DNA of 64,000 nucleotides, from assembly GCF_000721235.1 (NCBI RefSeq), contig NZ_JOFH01000020.1:186001-250000 (forward strand). Direction: 5' to 3'. The notes beneath the pieces were generated by a model that had not been told where the DNA came from, did not search any database, and worked only from the letters and a program-made list of their open reading frames with translations. The position numbers and the translations under genes are program-made. Positions 1 to 8,635 of the stretch are shown in pieces (position 1 is the first letter of the stretch; each line of letters starts with the position of its first letter). This stretch comes from Streptomyces olivaceus (GTDB lineage: Bacteria > Actinomycetota > Actinomycetes > Streptomycetales > Streptomycetaceae).

Positions 1-9
1 CGCCCCCGG

Positions 10-1275
10 TCAGGCCCACGCCAGGTGCTCCCGGTTGTGCGCGACCAGCCGGTCGGTGAGCTGCTCGGCGTACCCGTACTGGCCGACGAGCGGGTGGGCG
101 AGCAGCGCCCGGAAGACCCGCTCCCGGCCGCCGCGCAGGGCCGCGTCCAGCGCGAGGTCCTCGTACGCGGTCACGTTGGCCATCAGCCCCGCGTACAGCG
201 GGTCCACGTCCGCCACCGGCAGCGGCGCGGGCACCTTGCCGCCCACGGCCGCGGGCACCTCGATCACCGCGTCGTCGGGGAGGAAGGGCAGCGTGCCGCG
301 GTTGTAGGTGTTCACCACCTGGTACGGGGAGCCCGCGCCGCCGAGCAGGGCGGCGGCGAGGTCGACGGCGGCCTCGGAGTAGTAGGCGCCGCCGCGCTCG
401 GCGAGCAGGGCGGGCTTCTCGTCCAGGGCGGGGTCGCCGTACATCCGGAGCAGTTGCCGCTCCATCTCCGCGACCTCGGCGGCCCGGGACGGCTTGGTGC
501 GCAGTTCGCCGACGACCTCGTCGTGGGCGTAGTAGTAGCGCAGGTAGTAGGACGGGACGGTGCCGAGGCGGTCCAACAGCGGCCGGGGCAGGCGCAGATC
601 GGCGGCGATCGCGTCCCCGTGCTCCGCGAGCAGCCGGGGCAGCACGTCCGCGCCCTCGGGGCCGCCGAGCCGTACGGCGGTCTCCCAGGTGAGGTGGTTG
701 AGGCCCACGTGGTCCAGGTGGACGTCGGCCGGTGCCACCCCGAGCAGCCCGGCGAACTTGCGCTGCAGTCCGATCGCCACGTTGCACAGCCCGACCGCCC
801 GGTGCCCCGCCCGGAGCAGGGCGCGGGTGACGATGCCGACCGGGTTGGTGAAGTCGATGATCCAGGCGTCCGGGTTGGCGCGGCGCACCCGTTCGGCGAT
901 GTCCAGCACCACCGGCACCGTGCGCAGCGCCTTGGCGAGGCCGCCCGCGCCGGTCGTCTCCTGGCCGACGCAGCCGCACTCCAGCGGCCAGGTCTCGTCC
1001 TGCTGCCTGGCGGCCTGGCCGCCGACGCGCAGCTGGAGCAGTACGGCGTCGGCGCCGTCGACGGCGGCGTCCAGGTCGGAGGTGGTGACGATCCGGCCGT
1101 CGTGCCCCTGCCTGGCGAAGATGCGGCGGGCGAGCCCGCCGACCAGTTCGAGCCGGTCCGCCGCCGGATCGACGAGGACCAGCTCCCGCACCGGCAGGGT
1201 GTCCCGCAACCGGGCGAAGCCGTCGATCAGTTCGGGCGTGTAGGTCGAACCGCCGCCGACCACGGTGAGTTTCAT
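10..1275 (-). CDS. GH4-family glycosidase (annotated type: 6-phospho-beta-glucosidase)
   Basis: A 421-residue family-4 glycoside hydrolase, an NAD- and divalent-metal-dependent cytoplasmic enzyme class that cleaves glycosides by a redox-elimination route. The N-terminal nucleotide-binding start MKLTVVGGGSTYTPELIDGF is typical. DFTNPVGI lies near residues 141-148, and the metal ligands are probably Cys164 (GLCNVAIG) and His194 (GLNHLTW). The length is normal for the family. It is the last gene of an operon with ABC sugar-transport genes, 7 bp after the permease stop, with AAAGGG upstream of the ATG. ABC uptake does not phosphorylate its cargo, so the natural substrate may be a non-phosphorylated glycoside; the 6-phospho label is a family default. 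Confidence 0.85.
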   Translation of the reverse strand: MKLTVVGGGSTYTPELIDGFARLRDTLPVRELVLVDPAADRLELVGGLARRIFARQGHDGRIVTTSDLDAAVDGADAVLLQLRVGGQAARQQDETWPLECGCVGQETTGAGGLAKALRTVPVVLDIAERVRRANPDAWIIDFTNPVGIVTRALLRAGHRAVGLCNVAIGLQRKFAGLLGVAPADVHLDHVGLNHLTWETAVRLGGPEGADVLPRLLAEHGDAIAADLRLPRPLLDRLGTVPSYYLRYYYAHDEVVGELRTKPSRAAEVAEMERQLLRMYGDPALDEKPALLAERGGAYYSEAAVDLAAALLGGAGSPYQVVNTYNRGTLPFLPDDAVIEVPAAVGGKVPAPLPVADVDPLYAGLMANVTAYEDLALDAALRGGRERVFRALLAHPLVGQYGYAEQLTDRLVAHNREHLAWA

Positions 1276-1282
1276 GCAGTCA

Positions 1283-2212
1283 TCAACCCTTTACTCCGGT
1301 CAGTGTGACGCCCTCGACGAACGCCTTCTGCGCGAAGAAGAACACGAGGATCACGGGGGCCATGACCAGTACGGTCGCGGCCATGGTGAGGTTCCAGTCG
1401 GTGTGGTGGGCGCCCTTGAAGGACTCCAGGCCGTAGGAGAGCGTCCAGGCACCGGGGTTCTCGGAGGCGTAGATCTGGGGTCCGAAGTAGTCGTTCCAGG
1501 CGTAGAAGAACTGGAAGAGGGCCACCGCCGCGATGCCCGGCTTCGCCATCGGCAGGACGACCCGCAGCAGGGTGCGCAGCTCCCCGCAGCCGTCGACCTT
1601 CGCCGCGTCCAGGTACTCGTCCGGGACGGTCAGCAGGAACTGGCGCAGCAGGAAGATGGAGAAGGCGTCGCCGAAGGCCATCGGGATGATCAGCGGCCAC
1701 AGCGTGCCGGACAGGTCCAGCTGCTTCGCCCAGAACAGGTACATCGGGATGACGACCACCTGCGGGGGCAGCATCATCATCGAGATCACCAGCATCAGGG
1801 ACAGGTGCCGGCCCCGGAAGCGGAACTTGGCGAGCGCGTACGCCACCGGGATCGACGAGGCGACGGTCAGGACGGTGCCGAGCCCCGCGTAGACCAGCGT
1901 GTTCTTCCACCAGGTGAGGAAGCCCGGAGTGTCCAGGACGGTGCGGTAGTTGCCCCACTCCCAGGTGTGCGGCCACAGGTCGCGGGTGAGGGCCTGCTGG
2001 CCGCTCATCAGCGAGGTGAGCACCACGAACACGAAGGGCAGCGTGAAGAAGAGGGCGGCGGCCACGCCGAGGGAGTGGACGGCGATCCACTCCAGCAGGA
2101 CGCGCCGGCGCGCGACCCGCTCCCCGGTGGGCGGCGTACCGGCCGCGGCGGGCCGGTCCGGCACCCGGTCCGTCGGTACCCGGGTCGATACCCGCGTCGA
2201 TGCCTGGTTCAT
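1283..2212 (-). CDS. carbohydrate ABC transporter permease (MalG type)
   Basis: A 309-residue inner-membrane subunit of a CUT1-type sugar importer. The N-terminus carries a short polar cytoplasmic tail, then a first membrane helix near residues 45-70. The conserved EAA loop region reads EYLDAAKVDGCGELRTLLRV around residues 200-220, where the ATPase docks. The start overlaps the stop of the upstream permease by ATGA (2209-2212), so the two are translationally coupled. No ATPase gene is in the operon, as is usual in Streptomyces, where the shared ATPase MsiK commonly energises such importers. Confidence 0.9.
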   Translation of the reverse strand: MNQASTRVSTRVPTDRVPDRPAAAGTPPTGERVARRRVLLEWIAVHSLGVAAALFFTLPFVFVVLTSLMSGQQALTRDLWPHTWEWGNYRTVLDTPGFLTWWKNTLVYAGLGTVLTVASSIPVAYALAKFRFRGRHLSLMLVISMMMLPPQVVVIPMYLFWAKQLDLSGTLWPLIIPMAFGDAFSIFLLRQFLLTVPDEYLDAAKVDGCGELRTLLRVVLPMAKPGIAAVALFQFFYAWNDYFGPQIYASENPGAWTLSYGLESFKGAHHTDWNLTMAATVLVMAPVILVFFFAQKAFVEGVTLTGVKG

Positions 2213-3153
2213 CGGTCACCTGCCTGGATCAGACCGCCCCGGCGGCGCATCAGCAGCGCCGTGAACGCCATGGCCAGCGCGAACAGCACGAGCGCGACCA
2301 CACAGGCGGCGCCGTAGTCGAAGCGCTGGAAGCCGAGGTTGTAGACGAGCTGGGGGAGGGTGAGGGTCGACTTGTCGGGATAGCCGGGCTCGAAGGACTG
2401 CCCGGAGCCGCCGATGACCCCGGAGGCGACCTTCCCGGCGACCAGCGGCTGCGTGTAGTACTGCATGGTCTGGATCACGCCCGTGACCACGGCGAACAGG
2501 ACGATGGGCGAGATGTTCGGCAGCGTCACGAACCGGAACCGCTGCCAGGCCGACGCCCCGTCCAGCTCGGCCGCCTCGTACTGCTCCCTGGGCACGTCGA
2601 GCAGCGCGGCCATGAAGATCACCATCAGGTCGCCCACGCCCCACACGGCGAGCGCGGTCAGCGCCGGCTTGGACCAGGCCGAGTCCGTGAACCAGCCGGG
2701 CGCCGGCACGCCGAGGCCCTCCAGGACGGAGTTGACCGGCCCCGTACCGGGGTTGAGGAGGAAGACGAAGGCGAGCGTCGCGGCGACGGGCGGGGCGAGG
2801 TAGGGCAGGTAGAAGAGGGTGCGGAAGACCCCGGCCCCGGTCTTGATCTTCGTGATGAGCAGCCCGACCCCGAGTCCGAACACCACCCGGCAGGTCACCA
2901 TCACCAGGACCAGCCAGAGGGTGTTGCGCAGGGCGGGCCAGAAGAGCGGGTAGTCCTGGAAGACGTACGTCCAGTTCTCCAGGCCCCGGAACTCCGGGAC
3001 GCCGAAGCCGTCGTACTTCATCAGCGAGAAGTACACGGTGGACACCAGGGGGTAGGCGAAGAAGACGCCGAACCCGACGAGCCAGGGCGACATGAAGGCC
3101 GCCGTCCGAAGCGCCGAGGAACGGCGTTTCGCGCGGAGCGTGTTGGTGGCCAT
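2209..3153 (-). CDS. carbohydrate ABC transporter permease (MalF type)
   Basis: A 314-residue partner permease of the same sugar importer. It has six predicted membrane helices, starting near residue 18 (FMSPWLVGFGVFFAYPL). The EAA-loop motif is seen as EQYEAAELDGASAWQRFRFV around residues 190-210. The start ATG lies 6 bp after the stop of the binding-protein gene, so the four genes are probably one transcript. Nothing is truncated or unusual. Confidence 0.9.
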   Translation of the reverse strand: MATNTLRAKRRSSALRTAAFMSPWLVGFGVFFAYPLVSTVYFSLMKYDGFGVPEFRGLENWTYVFQDYPLFWPALRNTLWLVLVMVTCRVVFGLGVGLLITKIKTGAGVFRTLFYLPYLAPPVAATLAFVFLLNPGTGPVNSVLEGLGVPAPGWFTDSAWSKPALTALAVWGVGDLMVIFMAALLDVPREQYEAAELDGASAWQRFRFVTLPNISPIVLFAVVTGVIQTMQYYTQPLVAGKVASGVIGGSGQSFEPGYPDKSTLTLPQLVYNLGFQRFDYGAACVVALVLFALAMAFTALLMRRRGGLIQAGDR

Positions 3154-3159
3154 GGACCG

Positions 3160-4497
3160 CTACTTCGTCTGCTCGATGTCGCGGTCGATCTGCGCGGCGG
3201 TCTTCTCCAGTCCCGCCTTGAGGTCCGTCACCTTGCCCGACTCGTACTGGTAGCCGAAGTCCTGGAGCGTCAGCTGGTACGTGGCGCCGTTGACGGAGGC
3301 CGGCGGCGAGTTGGACTCCGGGTGCTGGGCGATGTCCAGGAAGGTCTTGAACTGCGGATCGGCCTTCAGAGCGGGGGACTTGAGGGCCGGGAAGGTGGAG
3401 GGCACGTTGCGGATGGCGTTGGCGAAGGCGACGACGGCCTCGGTGTCGGTCGTCATGTACTTCACCAGCTCCCACGCGGCGTTCTGCTTCTCGCTGTGCG
3501 GGGCGATGCCCATGACGGTGCCGGAGAGGAAGCCCTTGCCGTACTCGTCCGCCTCGTCGTCGGCGACGGGCATCGGCGCGGTGCCGATCTCGAAGTCCAC
3601 GCCCGCGTCCTTCGCCATGCCGAGCCGCCACTCGCCGTCCAGCTGCATCGCCACCTGGCCGGTGTGGAAGGGGTGCTTGGCGCCCCACTCGTCGCCGAAG
3701 GTGTTCCGGTACTTCTCCAGCTTCTCGAAGCCGCCGAGGTCGTCGACGAGCTTCTTCTGGTACGTGAACATCTCGGCGAACGCCGGGTCCTGGGCGACGG
3801 CGGACCTGCCGTCCGCGTCGAAGTAGGCGTGGTCCCACTGGGACATGTAGTGGTCGACGACGGTCTCGTAGCCGTGGTAGTTCGGCATGAAACCGAGCTG
3901 CTCGTACGAGTCGCCCCTGGTCTTCGTCAGCTTCTTCGCCACCTCGGCGAACTCGCTCCAGGTCTTCGGCGGTTGCTCGATCCCGGCCGCCTCGAAGGCG
4001 TCCTTGTCGTAGTAGAGGCCGTAGGCGTCGCCGAGCAGGGGCAGGGCGCAGCGGGTCCCCTCGAACTGGGTGTACTCCAGCATCGGCTTCGGGATGAGCG
4101 CGTCCAGGTCGAGCTCTGACTTCTCGACGAAGGGCTTCAGGTCGAGGAAGGCGCCCGAGGAGCAGAACTTGCCGATGTTGGAGGTGGTGAACGAGGACAC
4201 CACATCGGGTCCGCTCGAACCGCCCGCGCGCAGCGCCTGGTTGAGCTTGTCGTCGTTGATGTTGCCGACGACCTTCACCTTGATGTTGGGATGCGCCTCC
4301 TCGAAGCGGTCCACGTTGGCCTGGACGGCCTCCACCTCGGCGGGTGCGCTCCAGCCGTGCCAGAAGGTGAGGGTGGTCTCGGCGTCCGGGTCGTCGGAGG
4401 CGCCGGTCCCGGACGACCCGGTACAGGCGGTGGCGAGGAGGGCGAGGGAGGCGGAGGCGGCGATCGCGAACGCCGTTTTTCGGGATGTTCCGGGCAT
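3160..4497 (-). CDS. extracellular sugar-binding lipoprotein of ABC importer
   Basis: A 445-residue solute-binding protein (family 1, MalE-like). The N-terminus is a lipoprotein signal ending in the lipobox LATAC, with lipidation expected on Cys25, so the protein should be anchored on the outer face of the membrane. The mature part begins with TLTFWHGWSAPAEVEAV, typical of disaccharide and oligosaccharide binders. GGGAGC lies about 6 nt before the ATG. It is the first gene of the operon and is preceded by a tandem-repeat leader (4554-4642). The ligand cannot be read from sequence; the GH4 partner suggests a beta- or alpha-glucoside. Confidence 0.9.
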   Translation of the reverse strand: MPGTSRKTAFAIAASASLALLATACTGSSGTGASDDPDAETTLTFWHGWSAPAEVEAVQANVDRFEEAHPNIKVKVVGNINDDKLNQALRAGGSSGPDVVSSFTTSNIGKFCSSGAFLDLKPFVEKSELDLDALIPKPMLEYTQFEGTRCALPLLGDAYGLYYDKDAFEAAGIEQPPKTWSEFAEVAKKLTKTRGDSYEQLGFMPNYHGYETVVDHYMSQWDHAYFDADGRSAVAQDPAFAEMFTYQKKLVDDLGGFEKLEKYRNTFGDEWGAKHPFHTGQVAMQLDGEWRLGMAKDAGVDFEIGTAPMPVADDEADEYGKGFLSGTVMGIAPHSEKQNAAWELVKYMTTDTEAVVAFANAIRNVPSTFPALKSPALKADPQFKTFLDIAQHPESNSPPASVNGATYQLTLQDFGYQYESGKVTDLKAGLEKTAAQIDRDIEQTK

Positions 4498-4553
4498 GGC
4501 GAAGCTCCCAGGGGCAGGGTGAGAACCGGGTGGGTGGGGCTCGGGGCGGTGAG

Positions 4554-4642
4554 GCGCGTGGAGCGAGTGCGGCGCCTGGAGTGGGTGGGCGCGTGCAGTG
4601 GGTGGGGCGCCTGGAGTGGGTGGGGCGCGTCGAGTGGTTGGG
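4554..4642. repeat. five tandem 17-18 bp units upstream of sugar-binding gene
   Basis: Units begin at 4554, 4572, 4589, 4607 and 4625 and share GCGC(C/G)TGGAGTGGGTGGG-like sequence. Two unit types alternate (gcgcctggag and gcgcgt.cag). The array fills the gap between the ROK gene stop and the binding-protein start, which is the leader or promoter region of the operon on the minus strand. A shorter repeat, gatcgggatggcgc / gatcggggtggcgc, follows at 4649-4682. Confidence 0.8.
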
Positions 4643-4686
4643 GTGATCGATCGGGATGGCGCAGGGTGATCGGGGTGGCGCGGGGG

Positions 4687-5898
4687 TCAGCGCGAGGTGT
4701 CGAAGACCTCGTCGCGGGTGGTCGCGAGCGCGCTCTCCAGTGCGCCGCGCAGGACGGGGTGCTCGGTCACGTCACCGACGACGAGCCGGGGCCGGGAGGC
4801 GGCCAGTTCCTCCAGCTCGTCCCGGACCAGGTCGCGCAGCGCCTCGCCGCCGGCGACGAGCGAGGTGCCGCTGAGGACCACCAGCTCGGGGTCGAGCACG
4901 GAGACGAGGGAGGCGAGGCCGGTGGCCAGGCGGGTGGCGTAGGTCTGGAGCAGCCGGCGGTGCGGGTCGTCCCCCGTCCGGGCGGCGCGGGCGACCAGGG
5001 CGGCGGCGACCTCCGGGTACGGCCCCGAGGGCACGTCGGTGACGCCCACCTCCCGGGCCAGTCCCGCCAGGGCCTGGGAACCGGCCAGCTCCTGGAAGCC
5101 GCCGCTGCCGGTGCGGCTGACCTTGCGGACCAGCGGGGCGCCCGGGACCGGCAGAAAGCCGACCTCGCCCGCGCCGCCGGTCCAGCCGCGGTGCAGCCGG
5201 CCGCCGAGGACCAGGGCGGCGCCCAGGCCCTCCTGGTTCCACAGCAGCACGAAGTCCTCGTGGCCCCGGGCCGCGCCGAGACGCTGTTCGGCCACGGCGG
5301 CGAGGTTCACGTCGTTCTCGTACCCGACCGGCATCGGCAGGGCGGCGGCGAGTTCGTCGAGGAGGGCGGGGGAGTGCCAGCCGGGCAGGTGTGAGGCGTA
5401 GCGCAGCCGTCCGGTGCCCGGGTCGAAGGCGCCCGGGGTGCCGACGACGAGGCGGTGCACGTCGGACCGGGCGAGTCCGGCCGCCTTCACCGCGCCGTCG
5501 AGGGCGTCGGTGACCTGCTGGACGACGGGGACGGCGGGGCGCCTGCCCGGGGTGGGCAGCTCGTACCGGCCGACCGTGCGCCCGGTGACGTCGGCGACCG
5601 CGGCGAGGACGCGGGCCGGGGTGACGTCGAGTCCGGCGGCGTACGCGGCGGCGGGGTTGACCTCGTAGAGCTGGGCGCCGGGCCCGGGGCGCCCCTCGGT
5701 CGTGCCCCCGGCCAGCACCAGCCCGGCCGCCTCAAGCCGGGCCAGCAGCTGCGAGGCGGTCGGCTTGGACAGCCCGGTCAGCTTGCCGATCCGGGTCCGG
5801 GAGAGCGGCCCGTGCTCCAGGAGCAGGTCGAGCGCCGCCCGGTCGTTCATGGCGCGCAGGACGCGCGGGGTGCCCGGCGTACCGGCGGTTGCTGCCAT
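4687..5898 (-). CDS. ROK-family transcriptional regulator
   Basis: A 403-residue repressor or kinase-fold regulator that probably controls the adjacent sugar operon. An N-terminal winged helix is visible near residues 20-55 (LSRTRIGKLTGLSKPTASQL), followed by a ROK sugar-kinase-like domain from about residue 75. The start is set at the ATG preceded by AGGTGGGGA with good spacing; an in-frame GTG at 5910 is closer to its own possible ribosome site and less likely. The usual ROK zinc motif CxCGxxGCxE is not present: the equivalent stretch reads VRKVSRTGSGGFQEL, with no cysteine. A perfect AGGAAA-G-TTTCCT dyad lies upstream and fits autoregulation. Confidence 0.88.
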   Translation of the reverse strand: MAATAGTPGTPRVLRAMNDRAALDLLLEHGPLSRTRIGKLTGLSKPTASQLLARLEAAGLVLAGGTTEGRPGPGAQLYEVNPAAAYAAGLDVTPARVLAAVADVTGRTVGRYELPTPGRRPAVPVVQQVTDALDGAVKAAGLARSDVHRLVVGTPGAFDPGTGRLRYASHLPGWHSPALLDELAAALPMPVGYENDVNLAAVAEQRLGAARGHEDFVLLWNQEGLGAALVLGGRLHRGWTGGAGEVGFLPVPGAPLVRKVSRTGSGGFQELAGSQALAGLAREVGVTDVPSGPYPEVAAALVARAARTGDDPHRRLLQTYATRLATGLASLVSVLDPELVVLSGTSLVAGGEALRDLVRDELEELAASRPRLVVGDVTEHPVLRGALESALATTRDEVFDTSR

Positions 5899-5961
5899 GC
5901 GTGTCCCCACCTGCCTCTCGGCCGCTCAGCTTTTCACGGAGTGTCCGCTCCGGCGACTGTT

Positions 5962-5974
5962 AGGAAAGTTTCCT
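5962..5974. promoter_or_regulatory. candidate ROK operator AGGAAAGTTTCCT
   Basis: A perfect 6-1-6 inverted repeat, embedded in GTTAGGAAAGTTTCCTG, sits about 64 nt upstream of the ROK start. ROK regulators such as NagC, Mlc and XylR bind AT-rich palindromes of this look. The role is inferred from position and resemblance. Confidence 0.6.
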
Positions 5975-6070
5975 GTTGGCTGAGAAACGTAGGCCGCCAG
6001 TGGGGGGCCGTCAAGAGTGGGCCCCCGAGGCAACGCACTCGTTACCCGAGGGCCTTTTCGGAGTCCCGGC

Positions 6071-7171
6071 CTACTTGGCGGTGCTGGGCGGCGGGATCGG
6101 GGACGCCGCGACCGACTGGGGCGACACGGAGCTGGCGTACGCCGACGGCGCCGCGACCCCCGCCGCGGGGTCGGCGGCGGCCGGGGCGCCCTCCAGCGGG
6201 ACCGTCGCGCCGCCGACGATCGCGATGCCGGCCGCGTCGAAGGCCCGCTTGATCCGCCAGCGCAGCTCGCGCTCGACGGTGAGGGCCTTGCCGGGCATGG
6301 TCTTCGCGGAGACCCGCACCACCATGGAGTCGAGCAGTACGGAGTCCAGACCGAGCGTCTCGATGGGCCCCCAGAGCATCTCGTTCCAGGGCTCCTCCTT
6401 GCTCATCCGCTCGCCGACCCCGGCGAGGGTCTCCTGCACCCTGTCCAGGTCCTCGTCCGAGCGGACGGTCACGTCCACGCCCGCCGTGGACCAGCCCTGG
6501 GAGAGATTGCCGATCCGCTTGATCTCGCCGTTGCGGACGTACCAGATCTCGCCGTCGGCGCCGCGCAGCTTGGTCACCCGCAGCCCGACCTCGATGACCT
6601 CGCCGGAGGCCACCCCCGCGTCGATGCTGTCGCCGACGCCGTACTGGTCCTCCAGGATCATGAAGACGCCGGACAGGAAGTCGGTGACCAGGTTGCGGGC
6701 GCCGAAGCCGATCGCCACACCGGCGACACCGGCGGAGGCCAGCAGCGGGGCGAGGTTGATCTGGAAGGTGCCGAGGACCATCAGGGCGGCGGTGCCGAGG
6801 ATGAGGAAGCTGGCCACCGAGCGCAGCACGGACCCTATGGCCTCCGACCGCTGCCGGCGCCGCTCCGCGTTGACGAGCAGTCCGCTCAGCGCGGTGCCGC
6901 CACCGGTCGTGGCCCTGCGGTTCATCCGCTCTATCAGCTTGGTGATGGCCCGCCGCACCACGGCCCGCAGCACCACCGCGATCACCACGATCAGCAGCAC
7001 CCGCAGCCCGATCGCGAGCCAGGTCGACCAGTTCTCCTCGACCCAGCCCGCGGCGTTGTTCGCATGGTCCTGGGCGTCCTGGAGCGTGGGCACCTCGGGG
7101 GCCGACGGCGACGGCGTGGGCGACGGAACGGCGGCCGAGGGGTCGGCGGCGGACAGGGACACGGCGGACAC
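6071..7171 (-). CDS. MscS-family mechanosensitive ion channel
   Basis: A 366-residue small-conductance mechanosensitive channel that vents solutes on hypo-osmotic shock. An Ala/Ser/Pro-rich N-terminus is followed by membrane helices. The pore-lining helix region is LLASAGVAGVAIGFGARN, then the beta-domain signature DQYGVGDSIDAG. The C-terminal tail is Ala/Pro-rich. I place the start at GTG 7171 because TTTGGAGGT lies about 8 nt before it; a longer in-frame GTG at 7270 lacks such a site and would add a cysteine-containing, unlikely extension. It stands alone on the minus strand. Confidence 0.88.
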   Translation of the reverse strand: MSAVSLSAADPSAAVPSPTPSPSAPEVPTLQDAQDHANNAAGWVEENWSTWLAIGLRVLLIVVIAVVLRAVVRRAITKLIERMNRRATTGGGTALSGLLVNAERRRQRSEAIGSVLRSVASFLILGTAALMVLGTFQINLAPLLASAGVAGVAIGFGARNLVTDFLSGVFMILEDQYGVGDSIDAGVASGEVIEVGLRVTKLRGADGEIWYVRNGEIKRIGNLSQGWSTAGVDVTVRSDEDLDRVQETLAGVGERMSKEEPWNEMLWGPIETLGLDSVLLDSMVVRVSAKTMPGKALTVERELRWRIKRAFDAAGIAIVGGATVPLEGAPAAADPAAGVAAPSAYASSVSPQSVAASPIPPPSTAK

Positions 7172-7486
7172 GGCGGATACCTCCAAATGCGGCAGCCCGT
7201 CCTGCGCGGCCCGGTGCGAGGTCCGGTCCAAGGTCACGGAAAGGTCACCGGACGGGCAGGAGCACCACACTAACGGGGCACCGGGCGCCCTTCGGCCCGA
7301 AACGGGCGGAGGAGACGGTCCTCACCGCACTCGGACTGGTCACGCCCCCGAGGCCGCGGCCCGTGTGTTCGAAAACACTCCCAGCCCGTTACCGGGACAT
7401 GGTGGCGCTACGACCAGCCATGAGGGGAGACTGAACCAGATCGTCCCGGCGCGAGCCACGCGCCGCCGACGCCCAAGGAGGCACCC
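7172..7486. other. intergenic, divergent promoter region mscS-type gene / HNH gene
   Basis: This 315-bp gap separates divergent genes. It holds a short dyad GTGTT-CGAA-AACAC at 7365-7378 and the AAGGAGG ribosome site of the HNH gene. I see no further gene. Confidence 0.5.
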
Positions 7487-8023
7487 GTGCCGCATGTCCT
7501 GGTCCTCAACGCGTCGTACGAGCCGCTCGGCGTCGTACCGCTCCGCCGCGCGCTCGTCCTCGTCCTGGAGAACAAGGCAGTCTCCCTGGAGGAGTCCGGC
7601 GCCTTCCTGCACAGCGCTACCGTCACCGTGCCCGCACCCAGCGTGGTCCGGCTCAAGCGGTTCGTACGGGTGCCCTACCGGGGTCCCGTCCCGCTCACCC
7701 GCCGTGCCCTCTTCGCCCGCGACGGGGGCCGCTGCATGTACTGCGGCGCCGTCGCCACCAGCGTCGACCACGTCATCCCGCGCAGCCGCGGGGGCCTGCA
7801 CGCGTGGGAGAACGTGGTGGCGTCCTGCCGCCGCTGCAACCACGTCAAGGCCGACCGCCACCTGGTCGAACTGGGCTGGCGCCTGCGCCACAAACCGGCC
7901 CCGCCGACGGGCCTGGCCTGGCGCATCATCGGCACGGGCCACCGGGACCCACGCTGGTTGCCGTACTTGCAGCCGTACGGCGCGGAGGACGCCATGGCCC
8001 GGATCGACGGCATTCCCGCCTGA
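7487..8023 (+). CDS. HNH endonuclease family protein
   Basis: A 178-residue protein with a C-terminal HNH nuclease module. The zinc pair CMYCG is followed by SVDHVIPRSRGG and then CRRCNHVKADR, the classical HNH arrangement near residues 83-125. The N-terminal part (VLVLNASYEPLGVVPLRRAL) is the conserved actinobacterial lead-in found in this stand-alone family. It starts at GTG with AAGGAGG 6 nt upstream. It converges on the Uma2 gene. No toxin or restriction partner is adjacent, so the cellular role is unknown; a housekeeping DNA-repair role is one possibility. Confidence 0.9.
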   Translation: MPHVLVLNASYEPLGVVPLRRALVLVLENKAVSLEESGAFLHSATVTVPAPSVVRLKRFVRVPYRGPVPLTRRALFARDGGRCMYCGAVATSVDHVIPRSRGGLHAWENVVASCRRCNHVKADRHLVELGWRLRHKPAPPTGLAWRIIGTGHRDPRWLPYLQPYGAEDAMARIDGIPA

Positions 8024-8050
8024 CGCTCCGGGGCCTCCACCTGCTCCGGG

Positions 8051-8635
8051 TCAGCGCACCCAGTTCTTCAGCGGCTCGGTGTCCAGCGCGATCCCGACCG
8101 GTTCGGGCAGCGCGACCTCCTTGCCGAAGGGCAGCGTCTGTACCGTCTCGTACTGTCCCCCGTCCGGACGGCTGTGCACCTTGATCTCGCAGGTGTCCCG
8201 GTCGATCAGCAGGTACACCGGGATGCCCGTCTCGGCATAGGCCCGGGGCTTGTCGACCCGGTCACGCCGGTCGGTGTCGGAGTCGTACGAGGTCACCTCG
8301 ACGACCATGAGGACTGGTGCAGCGTCGGCCCATTCGCCCTGGCCCACAAAGGCTTCTGCCGGGGCCAGTGAGCCGTCCGGCCGGGCGCGCCCGCCCCGGT
8401 ATGCCTCGACCATCAGTCCCTGCGTCGGATCCAGCCACAGGTCGGGCCGGTGCTGCATACAGATACGCGTCAGCCACTGGATGACACGTCCGTGGTCGCC
8501 GTCAGGCACGGCCTTCCCCCCGAGATGTCCGCTGATGAACTCGAGCCGTGCGCCTTCTATGCTCCGCTCGGCATGGCGTGCGAGTTCTTCGAACTCTGTG
8601 ACGAGCATCTGCGGCCTGTCAGCGGTCACGGTCAC
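8051..8635 (-). CDS. Uma2-family (DUF820) putative endonuclease
   Basis: A 194-residue protein of the Uma2 family, which adopts a PD-(D/E)xK nuclease fold and is greatly expanded in Streptomyces; its function is undefined. The expected core is visible: a central acidic motif in APVLMVVEVTSYDSDTDRRD and the following lysine-containing strand ending in AETGIPVYLLIDRD. It begins at GTG with GGAGGAGCC just upstream, inside the last codons of the methyltransferase gene (17-bp overlap), so the pair is probably co-translated. Confidence 0.85.
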   Translation of the reverse strand: MTVTADRPQMLVTEFEELARHAERSIEGARLEFISGHLGGKAVPDGDHGRVIQWLTRICMQHRPDLWLDPTQGLMVEAYRGGRARPDGSLAPAEAFVGQGEWADAAPVLMVVEVTSYDSDTDRRDRVDKPRAYAETGIPVYLLIDRDTCEIKVHSRPDGGQYETVQTLPFGKEVALPEPVGIALDTEPLKNWVR

